In this document: piece by piece, positions 24,238-33,377 of the stretch
Layout: each line of letters starts with the position of its first letter
Position numbering within the stretch: the stretch's first letter is position 1
Assembly: GCA_037439945.1 (NCBI GenBank)
Contig: JBBIVA010000016.1
Span: 1 to 38,348 of the forward strand
DNA: 38,348 nucleotides
From: CALEUX01 sp037439945
Lineage (GTDB): Bacteria; Bacteroidota; Bacteroidia; Bacteroidales; Marinilabiliaceae
Direction: 5' to 3'
The notes under the pieces: generated by a model
Told to the model about the DNA's origin: nothing
Database searches by the model: none
The model's input: only the letters and a program-made list of their open reading frames with translations
Made by a program: the position numbers and the translations under genes

Positions 24238-25284
24238 ATGGGTTATATCAGAGGTTTTGCAAGCGATAACAACGCAGGGGTTCATAATGAAGTGATTACT
24301 TCAATGATGAATGTAAATAATGGCCATGCAGTTAGTTATGGATGCGATAATTATACAAAAGAAGTAATAGAAAGATATATAAAGGAGTTTGATTTTCCGT
24401 TGCAAATGTTCTTTGTTTATAACGGAACCGGTGCCAATGTTTTAGCACTTCAGGCTATGACAAGGCCATTTAACTCGATTATCTGTGCTCAAACCTCCCA
24501 CATTAACATGGATGAATGCGGTGCTCCCGAAAAGCATACAGGTTGCAAATTAATTGGTATTGATACACCCGATGGAAAACTAACTCCAATATTAATAGAG
24601 AAGCATTTACATGGTTTTGGGGTTGAACATCATTCTCAGCCCAAAGTGATTTCAATAACCCAAAGCACTGAGCTGGGAACCATTTACACACTCCAGGAAG
24701 TTAAAACTTTATGCGATTATGCTCATAGTTTCAACATGTTTGTGCATATGGATGGTGCACGTATTTCAAATGCGGCAGCAGCTCTTAACTGCTCTTTGGC
24801 TGATACTACCTGGAAATCAGGAGTTGATGCTCTTTCATTGGGAGGAACCAAAAACGGTCTGCTGTTTGGAGAAGCTGTTCTGTTCTTTAATAAGGAATTA
24901 TCAGCAAACGTCCCATATATCAGGAAGCAAACAACCCAATTACACTCTAAAATGAGATTTATTGCCGCTCAGTTTTCGGCATTTCTTAATAATGAGCTTT
25001 GGCGAAGAAATGCATTACACGCCAACAAAATGGCACGCATACTGGCCCAGGAGGTTTCAAAGGTCCAGGGCATTGTTATCACTCAAAAAGTTGAAGCAAA
25101 CGCGGTTTTTGCAATAATTCCCAAGGATTGGATTAAACCATTGCAAAATGAATTTTTCTTTTATGTATGGGATCATACAAGAAATGAAGTAAGATGGATG
25201 ACTTCGTTCGATACAACCGAAGAAGATATCATGCAATTTGTTGAATTACTTGGCAAATTATCATCTACAAAGAAAATTGAATAG
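24238..25284 (+). CDS. ltaE: Low-specificity L-threonine aldolase (beta-eliminating lyase family)
   Basis: This 348-residue pyridoxal-phosphate enzyme cleaves L-threonine or L-allo-threonine to glycine and acetaldehyde. The fold-type I signature is present: the cofactor-binding lysine is K205 in LGGTKNGLLFGE, the aspartate pairing with the pyridine nitrogen is in FVHMDGARISNA (about 168-179), and SDNNAG near the start is typical of the family. Length matches GLY1/LtaE enzymes. Stereospecificity cannot be read from the sequence. It stands alone with about 190 bases on either side. Confidence 0.88.
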   Translation: MGYIRGFASDNNAGVHNEVITSMMNVNNGHAVSYGCDNYTKEVIERYIKEFDFPLQMFFVYNGTGANVLALQAMTRPFNSIICAQTSHINMDECGAPEKHTGCKLIGIDTPDGKLTPILIEKHLHGFGVEHHSQPKVISITQSTELGTIYTLQEVKTLCDYAHSFNMFVHMDGARISNAAAALNCSLADTTWKSGVDALSLGGTKNGLLFGEAVLFFNKELSANVPYIRKQTTQLHSKMRFIAAQFSAFLNNELWRRNALHANKMARILAQEVSKVQGIVITQKVEANAVFAIIPKDWIKPLQNEFFFYVWDHTRNEVRWMTSFDTTEEDIMQFVELLGKLSSTKKIE

Positions 25285-25477
25285 GTGTACTGGTAATTAA
25301 TTTTGTGATTAACCTTGCTGGTGAAAATTTAATTAACATGCCTATTGGTATTTAGTAAAAGCTTTTAAAACTCAGCACAAAAAGCTGCACCATTTTTATT
25401 TTTCTGGTTATTTGTAATTAATTGCATATTCCATAATTTAAATTTTAACATAGTAGATTACTTTTATCGAAAAAGTT

Positions 25478-26155
25478 ATGGAGCACAGCGACCCAAAACC
25501 GTGGAATGAAAAAAGAAAGTTATTTCATTGCCTGGTTTTTCCTTTGTTTATGCTTTTCTTAATGTTCTCTGTAAGACTTATAGAATCACTTGAAGGTGAT
25601 AGCTGGTATTGGCTTGGTATTAAGCCATTAAGCCTTGAAGGATTACCCGGAATTATAACAATGCCTTTTAAACATGGAGATTGGGAACATTTTTATAATA
25701 ATGCTATTTCATTTTTAATATTATCTGCAGCCCTTTTTTATTTTTATCGGCCGATTGGATATAAAGTGTTTTTTACAATTTACTTATTTGCTGGCATTTG
25801 GCTCTGGTTACTTGCGCGTGATGTTTGGCATGTTGGAGCAAGTGGCTTAATTTATGGGCTTGCAGCCTTCCTGTTTTTTAGTGGGGTGTTCAGACGTCAT
25901 ATTCCTTTGTTAGCCATTGCCTTATTGGTGGTTTTTTTATATGGGGGGTTAGTTTGGGGCTTAATACCAATGCACAGGTTTATAACCTATTCATGGGAAG
26001 GTCATTACTGGGGTGCAATGGCAGGACTTGTTTCTGCGATAGTTTTTAAAAGTGAAGGACCCAGTAAACCCCTTAAGCATTGGGAAACTGTTGATGATGA
26101 TGGGCCGGATGAAGGTTACTGGAACCAGGGTACCAATGAAAACCATGAAAAATAA
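25478..26155 (+). CDS. Rhomboid-family intramembrane serine protease
   Basis: This 225-residue membrane protein has about six hydrophobic spans. The rhomboid catalytic dyad is visible: S122 in the GASG motif (WHVGASGLIYGLAAFLFF) and H176 in SWEGHYWGAMAGL. The upstream conserved HGDWEHFYNNAISF corresponds to the family's HxxxxHxxxN region. Substrates are unknown. The C-terminal ~35 residues are hydrophilic and acidic (DDDGPDEGYWNQ), a likely cytoplasmic tail. It appears monocistronic. Confidence 0.87.
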   Translation: MEHSDPKPWNEKRKLFHCLVFPLFMLFLMFSVRLIESLEGDSWYWLGIKPLSLEGLPGIITMPFKHGDWEHFYNNAISFLILSAALFYFYRPIGYKVFFTIYLFAGIWLWLLARDVWHVGASGLIYGLAAFLFFSGVFRRHIPLLAIALLVVFLYGGLVWGLIPMHRFITYSWEGHYWGAMAGLVSAIVFKSEGPSKPLKHWETVDDDGPDEGYWNQGTNENHEK

Positions 26156-26760
26156 GCCGGAAGTAAAAAAATATCATATTTTATGAACCACTTAAAGTCT
26201 TTCTTGTTTTTTTAAGGGATGGCGTGGTCCGGCTGCTGGAGTGGTCATGGCTGATTTCAAAAGCATGGATCACGCCATACTGTTTAGTATTTTCATCCGT
26301 AAATAATTTTTAGTTTACGGTCGGATACCTTGTCCCGTTATTACATGAGAATTCCATGTTTGCTATTTTGACTTCGTCGATCTTCGATTCCTTGGTGTTT
26401 CCCGAAAAGTCGGAACAAGTTGTGTTTTGCGCATCAGGCCCGTTTCAGCAAATCATAAATAAATATATACTGAGGGATTATTAAAGTTGCAGTCTACTTT
26501 TAAAAAAAGCGGGCTAACAACTCAAATACCTGTATTATTACTAATGATTACCTTGCTTTTATTAATTATTTGGTGGTAATGAAGTGTTTATATACCATGA
26601 TTTTGGCATAAATTACTAATATAATGGCAATTTTTTTATATTATTCAGATGGTTTTATTGATAAACAAAAAGTATTTATAAAAGGTAATTATTGTTTTTC
26701 ATTGAATTTTTAAAATATCAAAAATCTTTTGGCATCTTTACAACCGAAAATGAAAAAGAG
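26156..26760. other. Unexplained intergenic region with strong inverted repeats
   Basis: This 605-base gap contains no recognisable gene, but 26215-26450 is visibly less AT-rich than its flanks. ATGGCGTGGTCC (26219-26230) pairs with GGATCACGCCAT (26267-26278), 12 pairs with one wobble. CCGTAAA (26297-26303) pairs with TTTACGG (26314-26320), and ACATG/CATGT flank an 8-base loop near 26343-26360. On the minus strand 26313-26444 is open for 44 codons with protein-like composition but no start I would trust. It could be a structured RNA, a degenerate insertion sequence end, or a decayed gene. Confidence 0.45.
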
Positions 26761-27330
26761 ATGAAGAATAAGTCCGAAATAGGATATTTTACAATTCTGG
26801 GTTTATCACTTTCAGTTGTTTTAACTGCATATAAAGATTTTAAAGTCCTAAAATTTTCTTTACCTGCAAATTCCATTATAGTTAGCGCAAATCAGCTAAA
26901 GCCACCAACTCATCCATTCAAAGCCTTAATTAATAATCCACCGTTTTTTAATGGCGAAGAAACCTGTTTTATTTTTTCCGGAAACTATAGTTATAGTATA
27001 ACCAATTCATGCCCACCAACTTGTTACAGTGACTTAAGTTACACCCTGGTAAATCACAAAGGCTTAAATACTTGTAGTATAGAGCTATCAGCCTTTAGTG
27101 TTGCTTCAAGTAACATTATTGTTTTTTACAATAATTTATTATTACGGAACCCTGGATTTAGCAAGGATATATTCACCTGGGTTAAAAATTCCCCGTATTT
27201 AAAAGGAGTATCTTTTGATGATACCTTATGGTGCAATAAGATTATTAATTTTACCAACCATAAGGCAATTAAAACGGCTGAGCTTATTAAATCCTCAAAT
27301 CTTTCCAGGGCAGGCCCCTGTATAGGCTAA
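26761..27330 (+). CDS. Cys-containing orphan protein, probably exported or membrane-anchored
   Basis: I do not recognise this 189-residue protein. The frame extends upstream to a TTG at 26692, but the ATG at 26761 gives a more natural start (MKNKSEIGYFTILG). Residues about 7-24 form a hydrophobic segment, a signal anchor or poor signal peptide. The rest is polar, with six cysteines (ETCFIF, NSCPPTCYSD, NTCSIE, LWCNK, GPCIG) that could form disulfides outside the cytoplasm. There is no lipobox and no repeat. It lies between the unexplained 26.2-26.5 kb region and secA with no obvious operon partner. That it is a real gene rests only on an uninterrupted frame and plausible composition. Confidence 0.5.
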   Translation: MKNKSEIGYFTILGLSLSVVLTAYKDFKVLKFSLPANSIIVSANQLKPPTHPFKALINNPPFFNGEETCFIFSGNYSYSITNSCPPTCYSDLSYTLVNHKGLNTCSIELSAFSVASSNIIVFYNNLLLRNPGFSKDIFTWVKNSPYLKGVSFDDTLWCNKIINFTNHKAIKTAELIKSSNLSRAGPCIG

Positions 27331-27429
27331 CATTCTGTTTATAATTTACCTCGGTTAATTTAGTGTAATAAATTTTATTTCAGGATATTAATTCTGAAAT
27401 TTAATAATTTAACAATTCATTTTACTACA

Positions 27430-30400
27430 ATGGGAACGATAGATAGTATTCTTTCAAAATTTTTCGGTAATAAATCTACAAGAGATTTAAAGGCCTTGAC
27501 ACCCTATGTTGACAAAATTAAGAGTGTATATCCCGAAATATTTAATCTCAGCAATAATGAGTTACGTAGCAGGTCGGCCGGTTTAAAAGCCCGAATTCAG
27601 GAATATGTAAAGGAAGAAGAAAACAAAATCGCAGAATTAAAGCTGTTGGTTGAAAAAGAAGAAACCGGAATGGTTGAAAGGGAGAAAATGTATTCCGAAA
27701 TAGACCAGTTGGAAAAAGAGATTAAGTCAAAACTGGAAACAGCTTTGAATGAAGCGCTTCCAGAAGCATTTGCAATAATTAAAGATACTGCACGCAGGTT
27801 TACAGAAAACCAAACAATAGAGGTATCTGCTAATGATTTTGACAGGGAACTCGCTGCTAATCATGATTTTGTTGAAATCAGGGGAAATAACGCCATCTAT
27901 AAAAAATCTTGGCTGGCAGGTGGCAACACCATTTCATGGGAAATGATACATTACGATGTTCAGTTAATTGGAGGTGTTGTTTTACATCAGGGTAAAATTG
28001 CCGAAATGGCAACCGGTGAAGGAAAAACACTTGTAGCAACATTGCCTGTTTTCCTTAATGCTTTATCAGGTAGAGGGGTACATGTTGTTACTGTGAACGA
28101 TTACCTGGCAAAACGTGACTCTGAATGGATGGGGCCATTATATATGTTCCATGGCCTTAGCGTTGATTGTATTGATAAACACCAACCCAATTCACCTGCG
28201 CGCCGCAAAGCCTATCATGCTGATATTACATTTGGTACTAACAACGAGTTTGGATTTGATTACCTGCGGGATAATATGGCTCTTTCGCCTGATGACTTGG
28301 TTCAACGCAGCCACAATTTTGGTATTGTTGATGAAGTTGACTCCGTTTTGATTGATGATGCCCGTACACCATTAATAATTTCAGGTCCGATACCAAAAGG
28401 TGACGATCAGCTGTTTCTTGAACTCCGGCATAAAGTTGAGAAACTGGTTGATGAACAACGTAATATTGTGAGCCGTTATCTGGCCGATGCAAAACAAAAA
28501 CTTAAATCTGAGGACCAGAAAGAAATTGAAGAAGGTTCCTTACAATTGCTCAGGGCTTTTAAAGGATTGCCAAAAAACAAACCCCTTATTAAATTTTTAA
28601 GTGAACATGGGGTAAAGGCACGAATGTTGAAAACCGAAAATTTCTACATGCAGGAGAACAATAAAAATATGCATATTGTTACTGACCCGCTATGCTTCAT
28701 AATAGACGAAAAAACCAATTCGGTTGAGTTAACTGATAAAGGAATTGATTTAATAACAGGCACATCAGACGATCCACAGTTTTTTGTTTTGCCCGATATT
28801 GGGTCTGAAATTGCCAAGCTTGAAACTTCAGGCCTTTCCGAAGATCAAAAACTATTAAAAAAGGATGAATTATTGCAAAACTATTCAGTAAAATCGGAGA
28901 GGGTACATACTATAAATCAGTTGCTTAAAGCGTATGTAATGTTTGAAAAGGACGTTGAATATGTTGTAATTGACAATAAGGTAAAAATTGTTGATGAACA
29001 AACGGGGCGTATAATGGAAGGCAGGAGGTATTCCGATGGTTTGCACCAGGCCATTGAAGCCAAAGAACGGGTTAAGGTTGAAGCTGCAACACAAACCTAT
29101 GCTACAATTACCCTTCAGAACTATTTCAGGATGTATTCCAAATTAGCCGGTATGACAGGTACTGCTGAGACTGAAGCAGGAGAATTCTGGAACATCTATA
29201 AACTTGACGTTGTAGTAATTCCAACGAATAAACCCATTGTCAGAAAAGACATGGATGATAAAGTATATAAAACAAAACGTGAAAAATATAATGCAGTAAT
29301 CGATGAAATTGTAACGCTTGTTGGTCTTGGAAGGCCCGTATTGGTTGGTACAACATCGGTTGAAGTATCTGAGCTTTTAAGCCGGATGCTAAAAATCAGG
29401 GGTATTAAACATAATGTGTTAAATGCCAAATTGCACCAGCGCGAAGCCGAAATTGTTGCTGAGGCCGGTAGCAGGGGGGTTGTTACAATTGCAACCAATA
29501 TGGCCGGACGTGGTACTGATATTAAGCTTAGCGTAGAAGTTAAAAATGCCGGAGGTTTGGCAATTGTCGGAACTGAAAGACATGAATCACGGCGTGTTGA
29601 CCGCCAGTTACGTGGTAGATCAGGACGTCAGGGCGACCCTGGTTCATCACAGTTTTTTGTATCCCTGGAAGATGATCTAATGCGACTTTTCGGCTCCGAC
29701 CGCCTTGTAAAGTATATGGACAGGCTGGGTATTCCTGATGGGGAAATGATACAACACAGAATGATTACCAATTCCATAGAGAGGGCTCAGAAAAAAGTTG
29801 AAGAAAATAACTTTGGAATTCGTAAACGTTTGCTGGAGTATGATGATGTAATGAATTCGCAAAGAGAAGTTATATATACTAAACGCCGCCATGCTTTATT
29901 CGGGGAAAGAATTCAGGGAGATATCTCTAATATGATGTTTGATACAATAGATTCACTGGTTGAAGAAAATCATCAGTCGGGTGATTTTGATGCCTTTAAA
30001 ATGGATTTAATCAGGGTGTTTTCAAGTGATACTCCATATTCAGAAGAAGAATTCCTTAAGGGTAAACCCGAAGAAATGGTTGAAAATATGTACGGAAAGG
30101 TTTGGGGAAGCTACCAGCGTAAAGTTGAAGCCATGGCAAACCAGTCATACCCGGTTATAAAAGATGTATTTGAAAATAAATCAGCAACCTATGAAAATAT
30201 TGTAGTTCCAATCTCAGACGGCCAACGTATTTTTCAGATAACAACAAATCTGAAAAAAGCATATGAATCTAAAGGAAAAGAATTGGCACGGTCATACGAG
30301 AAAGCAATGATGCTTGTAACGATTGACGAGGCCTGGAAGGAACACCTAAGGGAATTGGATGATTTAAAACAGGCGGTTCAAAACGCATCATATGAACAGA

Positions 30401-30735
30401 AAGACCCTCTTCTTATTTATAAATTTGAGTCGTTTAACCTGTTTAAAACCATGGTAGATAAAAATAACAGGCTTGTTGTTTCATCATTGGCAAAGGCACA
30501 TATTCCGATTCGTGATGCAAGCCAGGTTAGAGAGGCAGAAACCAGGCGCCGGACTGATTTAAGTAATTTGAGAACCACCAAAGATGATCCTTTGGCAGGT
30601 GTAAACCCGAATCGTCAGGAGGGAAACCGAAGGGAAGCTGTTACCCAGCCTGTAAGAGTTGAGAAAAAAGTGGGGCGTAACGACCCTTGCCCATGCGGTA
30701 GCGGTAAAAAATATAAACAATGTCATGGTAATTAG
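27430..30735 (+). CDS. secA: Preprotein translocase ATPase SecA
   Basis: SecA drives post-translational export of preproteins through SecYEG using ATP. The 1101-residue protein is longer than E. coli SecA (901), as is usual in Bacteroidetes, because of an insertion in the first half (about 325-430). Walker A is GEGKT (196-200) in MATGEGKTLVATLP; Walker B and DEAD-like residues are in VDEVDSVLIDDARTPLI. The second nucleotide-binding domain has GTTSVEVSELLS, ATNMAGRGTDIKL and GRSGRQGDPGSS. The C-terminal SEC-C zinc motif CPCGSGKKYKQCH closes the protein after a flexible linker. lgt begins 45 bases downstream, so the two may be co-transcribed. Confidence 0.97.
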   Translation: MGTIDSILSKFFGNKSTRDLKALTPYVDKIKSVYPEIFNLSNNELRSRSAGLKARIQEYVKEEENKIAELKLLVEKEETGMVEREKMYSEIDQLEKEIKSKLETALNEALPEAFAIIKDTARRFTENQTIEVSANDFDRELAANHDFVEIRGNNAIYKKSWLAGGNTISWEMIHYDVQLIGGVVLHQGKIAEMATGEGKTLVATLPVFLNALSGRGVHVVTVNDYLAKRDSEWMGPLYMFHGLSVDCIDKHQPNSPARRKAYHADITFGTNNEFGFDYLRDNMALSPDDLVQRSHNFGIVDEVDSVLIDDARTPLIISGPIPKGDDQLFLELRHKVEKLVDEQRNIVSRYLADAKQKLKSEDQKEIEEGSLQLLRAFKGLPKNKPLIKFLSEHGVKARMLKTENFYMQENNKNMHIVTDPLCFIIDEKTNSVELTDKGIDLITGTSDDPQFFVLPDIGSEIAKLETSGLSEDQKLLKKDELLQNYSVKSERVHTINQLLKAYVMFEKDVEYVVIDNKVKIVDEQTGRIMEGRRYSDGLHQAIEAKERVKVEAATQTYATITLQNYFRMYSKLAGMTGTAETEAGEFWNIYKLDVVVIPTNKPIVRKDMDDKVYKTKREKYNAVIDEIVTLVGLGRPVLVGTTSVEVSELLSRMLKIRGIKHNVLNAKLHQREAEIVAEAGSRGVVTIATNMAGRGTDIKLSVEVKNAGGLAIVGTERHESRRVDRQLRGRSGRQGDPGSSQFFVSLEDDLMRLFGSDRLVKYMDRLGIPDGEMIQHRMITNSIERAQKKVEENNFGIRKRLLEYDDVMNSQREVIYTKRRHALFGERIQGDISNMMFDTIDSLVEENHQSGDFDAFKMDLIRVFSSDTPYSEEEFLKGKPEEMVENMYGKVWGSYQRKVEAMANQSYPVIKDVFENKSATYENIVVPISDGQRIFQITTNLKKAYESKGKELARSYEKAMMLVTIDEAWKEHLRELDDLKQAVQNASYEQKDPLLIYKFESFNLFKTMVDKNNRLVVSSLAKAHIPIRDASQVREAETRRRTDLSNLRTTKDDPLAGVNPNRQEGNRREAVTQPVRVEKKVGRNDPCPCGSGKKYKQCHGN

Positions 30736-30780
30736 CACATTTGCTTTTTCTTGAATAATAAACATTTTTAAAATATTGTT

Positions 30781-31614
30781 ATGATACTTTTTAATTACAT
30801 AACATGGGCCCCAAATCCTGAAATTTTTTCCCTTGGGCCCTTATCAGTAAGATATTACGGATTGTTTTTTGCCATTTCGTTTTTACTTGGGTATTATATC
30901 GTTGAAAAAATGTTTAAACATGAAAATGCCCCCGAAAAATGGATGGATTCCCTTTTTATTTATGTTGTTGTATCAACAGTAGTGGGCGCCAGGCTGGGCC
31001 ATGTATTTTTTTATGGGTGGGATTATTATTTACAAAACCCGGGTGAAATTCTTTTAATCTGGCAGGGAGGACTGGCAAGCCATGGCGGGGCAATAGGCAT
31101 ATTAATTGCAATTTGGTTATATTCAAGAAATGTTACCAAAAAACCTATGCTTTGGACCATGGATAAATTAGTGGTCCCTGTGGCATTGGCGGCTGTTTTT
31201 ATTCGTCTGGGTAATTTAATGAATTCTGAAATTGTTGGACAAATTACTGACGTATCTTGGGGTTTTATTTTTATTAAGGGAACCGGAATTATAAATCCGG
31301 AATTGCCCAGGCATCCCACCCAGATATATGAAGCTTTTTCCTACCTTGTTACGTTTGTGGTTTTATTTTATATGTATTGGCGTACAAATGCCAGATTGAG
31401 GCAGGGCCTTATTTTCGGGTTGTTTTTAATTGGCATTTTTGCAACCAGGTTTTTCATAGAATTTATTAAAGAAGATCAGGAGACTTTTGAAGCGTCAATG
31501 AGTTTAAATATGGGACAATGGTTAAGTATTCCTTTTATTGTATGGGGAACCTATTTAATTTTTAATGCAATTAATAAGCCATTTAAGCCTGATAATAATG
31601 TAGTTAAAAAATAA
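30781..31614 (+). CDS. lgt: Prolipoprotein diacylglyceryl transferase Lgt
   Basis: Lgt transfers diacylglycerol from phosphatidylglycerol to the lipobox cysteine of prolipoproteins, the first step of lipoprotein maturation. The 277-residue protein has about seven membrane spans. Key residues sit where E. coli Lgt has them: H101 in GGLASHGGA, and R142, N145 and E150 in the signature IRLGNLMNSEIVG; HPTQIYEA follows. Substrates probably include the LpoB-like and COG3014 lipoproteins encoded at 12.8-14.9 kb. A strong terminator follows at 31645-31686. Confidence 0.95.
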   Translation: MILFNYITWAPNPEIFSLGPLSVRYYGLFFAISFLLGYYIVEKMFKHENAPEKWMDSLFIYVVVSTVVGARLGHVFFYGWDYYLQNPGEILLIWQGGLASHGGAIGILIAIWLYSRNVTKKPMLWTMDKLVVPVALAAVFIRLGNLMNSEIVGQITDVSWGFIFIKGTGIINPELPRHPTQIYEAFSYLVTFVVLFYMYWRTNARLRQGLIFGLFLIGIFATRFFIEFIKEDQETFEASMSLNMGQWLSIPFIVWGTYLIFNAINKPFKPDNNVVKK

Positions 31615-31644
31615 ATAAAAAGCATTTTAAATTTTTTGAAATAT

Positions 31645-31686
31645 GGAGCCTGGGGATATTGGAATAATCCAGGGCTCCCTTTTTTA
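31645..31686 (+). terminator. Rho-independent terminator after lgt
   Basis: GGAGCC-TGG (31645-31653) pairs with CCA-GGGCTCC (31669-31678) with one bulged base, followed by a T-run. It starts 30 bases past the lgt stop and ends about 13 bases before the M48 protease ATG, so the protease gene must either be transcribed by read-through or have a promoter overlapping this hairpin. Confidence 0.85.
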
Positions 31687-31698
31687 TAAGTTAATACA

Positions 31699-32931
31699 AT
31701 GAATATTCTTTTAATTGTTATACTCTCAATTATTATTTTTGGTGCTATCTGGGATTTTTTTCTTGGTGAATTAAACCGCAGAAGCTGGAGTAGTAAAGTA
31801 CCAGATAAGCTTACTGATGTTTATCCTGATGAAAAGTTCCAGCAACAAAAGAAATATCGGATAATAAACTACAAATTTGGGTTATTGTCATCAGCTTTTT
31901 CATTGCTGTTAATAGTTATAGTTTTATGGTTCAATGGCTTTGCATATTTAGATTCGTTAATAAAGGGTTTTTCGCAAAATCAATATTGGCAGCCTCTTTT
32001 GTTCTTTGGAGTAATAGGCTTAGTATCAACCTTACTATCAATACCATTTTCAATTTTTGATACTTTTGTGATTGAAGAAAAATTTGGTTTTAATAAAACT
32101 ACACCATTAACATTTATAACCGATATTCTTAAATCATTATTTCTTGGTGCATTAATTGGGGGATTGTTATTGTTTATTGTAATATGGTTTTTTAATTGGG
32201 CCGGAAGTTATTTTTGGCTTTACGCCTGGGTAGTATTAGCCATTTTTTTAGTCGGAATAAGTAAATTCTACACAACCATAATACTTCCAGTTTTTAACAA
32301 ACAAACCCCTCTGGAAAATGGTGAACTGCGCTCATCAATTGAGGAAATGAGCTCAAAAGCAGGTTTTAACCTTGATAATGTTTTTGTTATGGATGGGTCG
32401 AAAAGATCAACCAAAGCTAATGCCTTTTTTAGTGGTTTTGGTAAAAACAAACGTATTGTATTATACGATACACTTATTAATGATTTAAAAAAAGAAGAAA
32501 TAGTTGCTGTCCTGGCCCATGAAATAGGGCATTACAAGTTAAAGCATGTTATCAGGGGAACTCTTTTAGGAGTTGGACAGGCGGGAGTGACTTTATTTTT
32601 ACTGGGATGGTTTGTTAATCATCCGGCAATTTCAAATGCTCTTGGAGTTACTGTACCCTCTTTTCACATTGGTTTATTGGGTTTTGGTTTGCTTTACACA
32701 CCCATAAGTGCAATTCTGGGTTTAGGCATGACCATTTTGTCGCGTAAGCAGGAGTATGAAGCCGATGCGTTCGCATCAAAATATGCCGACGCAATAGCAC
32801 TCCAATCGGCGCTAAAAAAACTTTCTGCATCTTCGTTAAGCAACCCGACACCGCATCCCTGGTTTGTATTTTTCAATTATTCACATCCACCCCTGTTAAA
32901 AAGGCTTGAAGCACTGGACGTTAAAATTTGA
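31699..32931 (+). CDS. M48-family integral membrane zinc metalloprotease (Ste24 / CAAX-protease type)
   Basis: This 410-residue protein resembles the eukaryotic CAAX prenyl protease Ste24 more than HtpX. Several membrane spans occupy the first ~190 residues and about 285-345. The zinc site is HEIGH (H274, E275, H278) in VLAHEIGHYKLKH, with third ligand E354 in RKQEYEADAFAS. The C-terminal HPWFVFFNYSHPPLLKRLEAL is typical of the family. Bacteria lack prenylated CAAX proteins, so the role is probably membrane-protein quality control, inferred from relatives. It lies 13 bases after the lgt terminator. Confidence 0.88.
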   Translation: MNILLIVILSIIIFGAIWDFFLGELNRRSWSSKVPDKLTDVYPDEKFQQQKKYRIINYKFGLLSSAFSLLLIVIVLWFNGFAYLDSLIKGFSQNQYWQPLLFFGVIGLVSTLLSIPFSIFDTFVIEEKFGFNKTTPLTFITDILKSLFLGALIGGLLLFIVIWFFNWAGSYFWLYAWVVLAIFLVGISKFYTTIILPVFNKQTPLENGELRSSIEEMSSKAGFNLDNVFVMDGSKRSTKANAFFSGFGKNKRIVLYDTLINDLKKEEIVAVLAHEIGHYKLKHVIRGTLLGVGQAGVTLFLLGWFVNHPAISNALGVTVPSFHIGLLGFGLLYTPISAILGLGMTILSRKQEYEADAFASKYADAIALQSALKKLSASSLSNPTPHPWFVFFNYSHPPLLKRLEALDVKI

Positions 32932-33011
32932 TTTAACAAAGGTATTTCAATCTGTTTTGGGTAATTTAAATTACCTTTAATAATTATAAGTTTTCATTTG
33001 TATATAATATA

Positions 33012-33228
33012 ACACTACTGTCCGATAAATTTTTCGATAAGATGCTATAATGCCAACTAATTGCGGTGTCCCTACAGGACACTGAAAATTGGGGTCGATT
33101 CATCTTTACCGATATTCGGTACCTGACGGCACAGTACCGTTAGGGACTAAAGATCGGTAAAACACTTAATTGAGAATTGAACTTTTGTCCCGTTAGGGAC
33201 AAAACAACTTTTTATTGGATAGTAGTGT
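33012..33228. mobile_element. Transposase-less MITE-like element, family B, copy 2 (217 bp)
   Basis: It has the same orientation and length as the copy at 189-405, differing at 5 positions in the 215-bp core. Here both internal hairpins are intact: GTGTCC/GGACAC, and CGGTAC/GTACCG nested inside TTTACCGAT/ATCGGTAAA. It is probably closer to the ancestral sequence than copy 1. The right terminus carries one more mismatch (TTTATTGG against TTTATCGG). Flanks are AT-rich; ATATAATA occurs on both sides but not flush with the ends, so no clean target duplication can be claimed. It occupies half of the 446-base gap between the M48 and cinA genes; the rest shows no gene. Confidence 0.85.
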
Positions 33229-33377
33229 AAATATAATAATATTATAATCGATGGTAATTGTTATTATTAATAACCAATTACCAACAGAAATTGTTTAAAA
33301 ATATTTTTTATATATTGTTAATTATATTTTAATTATACAAATGTATTTAAAGTAATACTTTTAAAATAAAATATTAT

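Noticed and set aside
26215..26300. tRNA or SRP-type RNA in the 26.2 kb stem
   Set aside because: The stem does not give a cloverleaf with T-loop and anticodon features, and no SRP tetraloop signature is visible.
26313..26444. 44-codon minus-strand open frame as a small gene
   Set aside because: No credible start codon and no recognised family; kept only as part of the unexplained region.
33001..33242. Target-site duplication for element B copy 2
   Set aside because: ATATAATA occurs on both sides but is not flush with the element ends, and both flanks are AT-only, so chance is likely.
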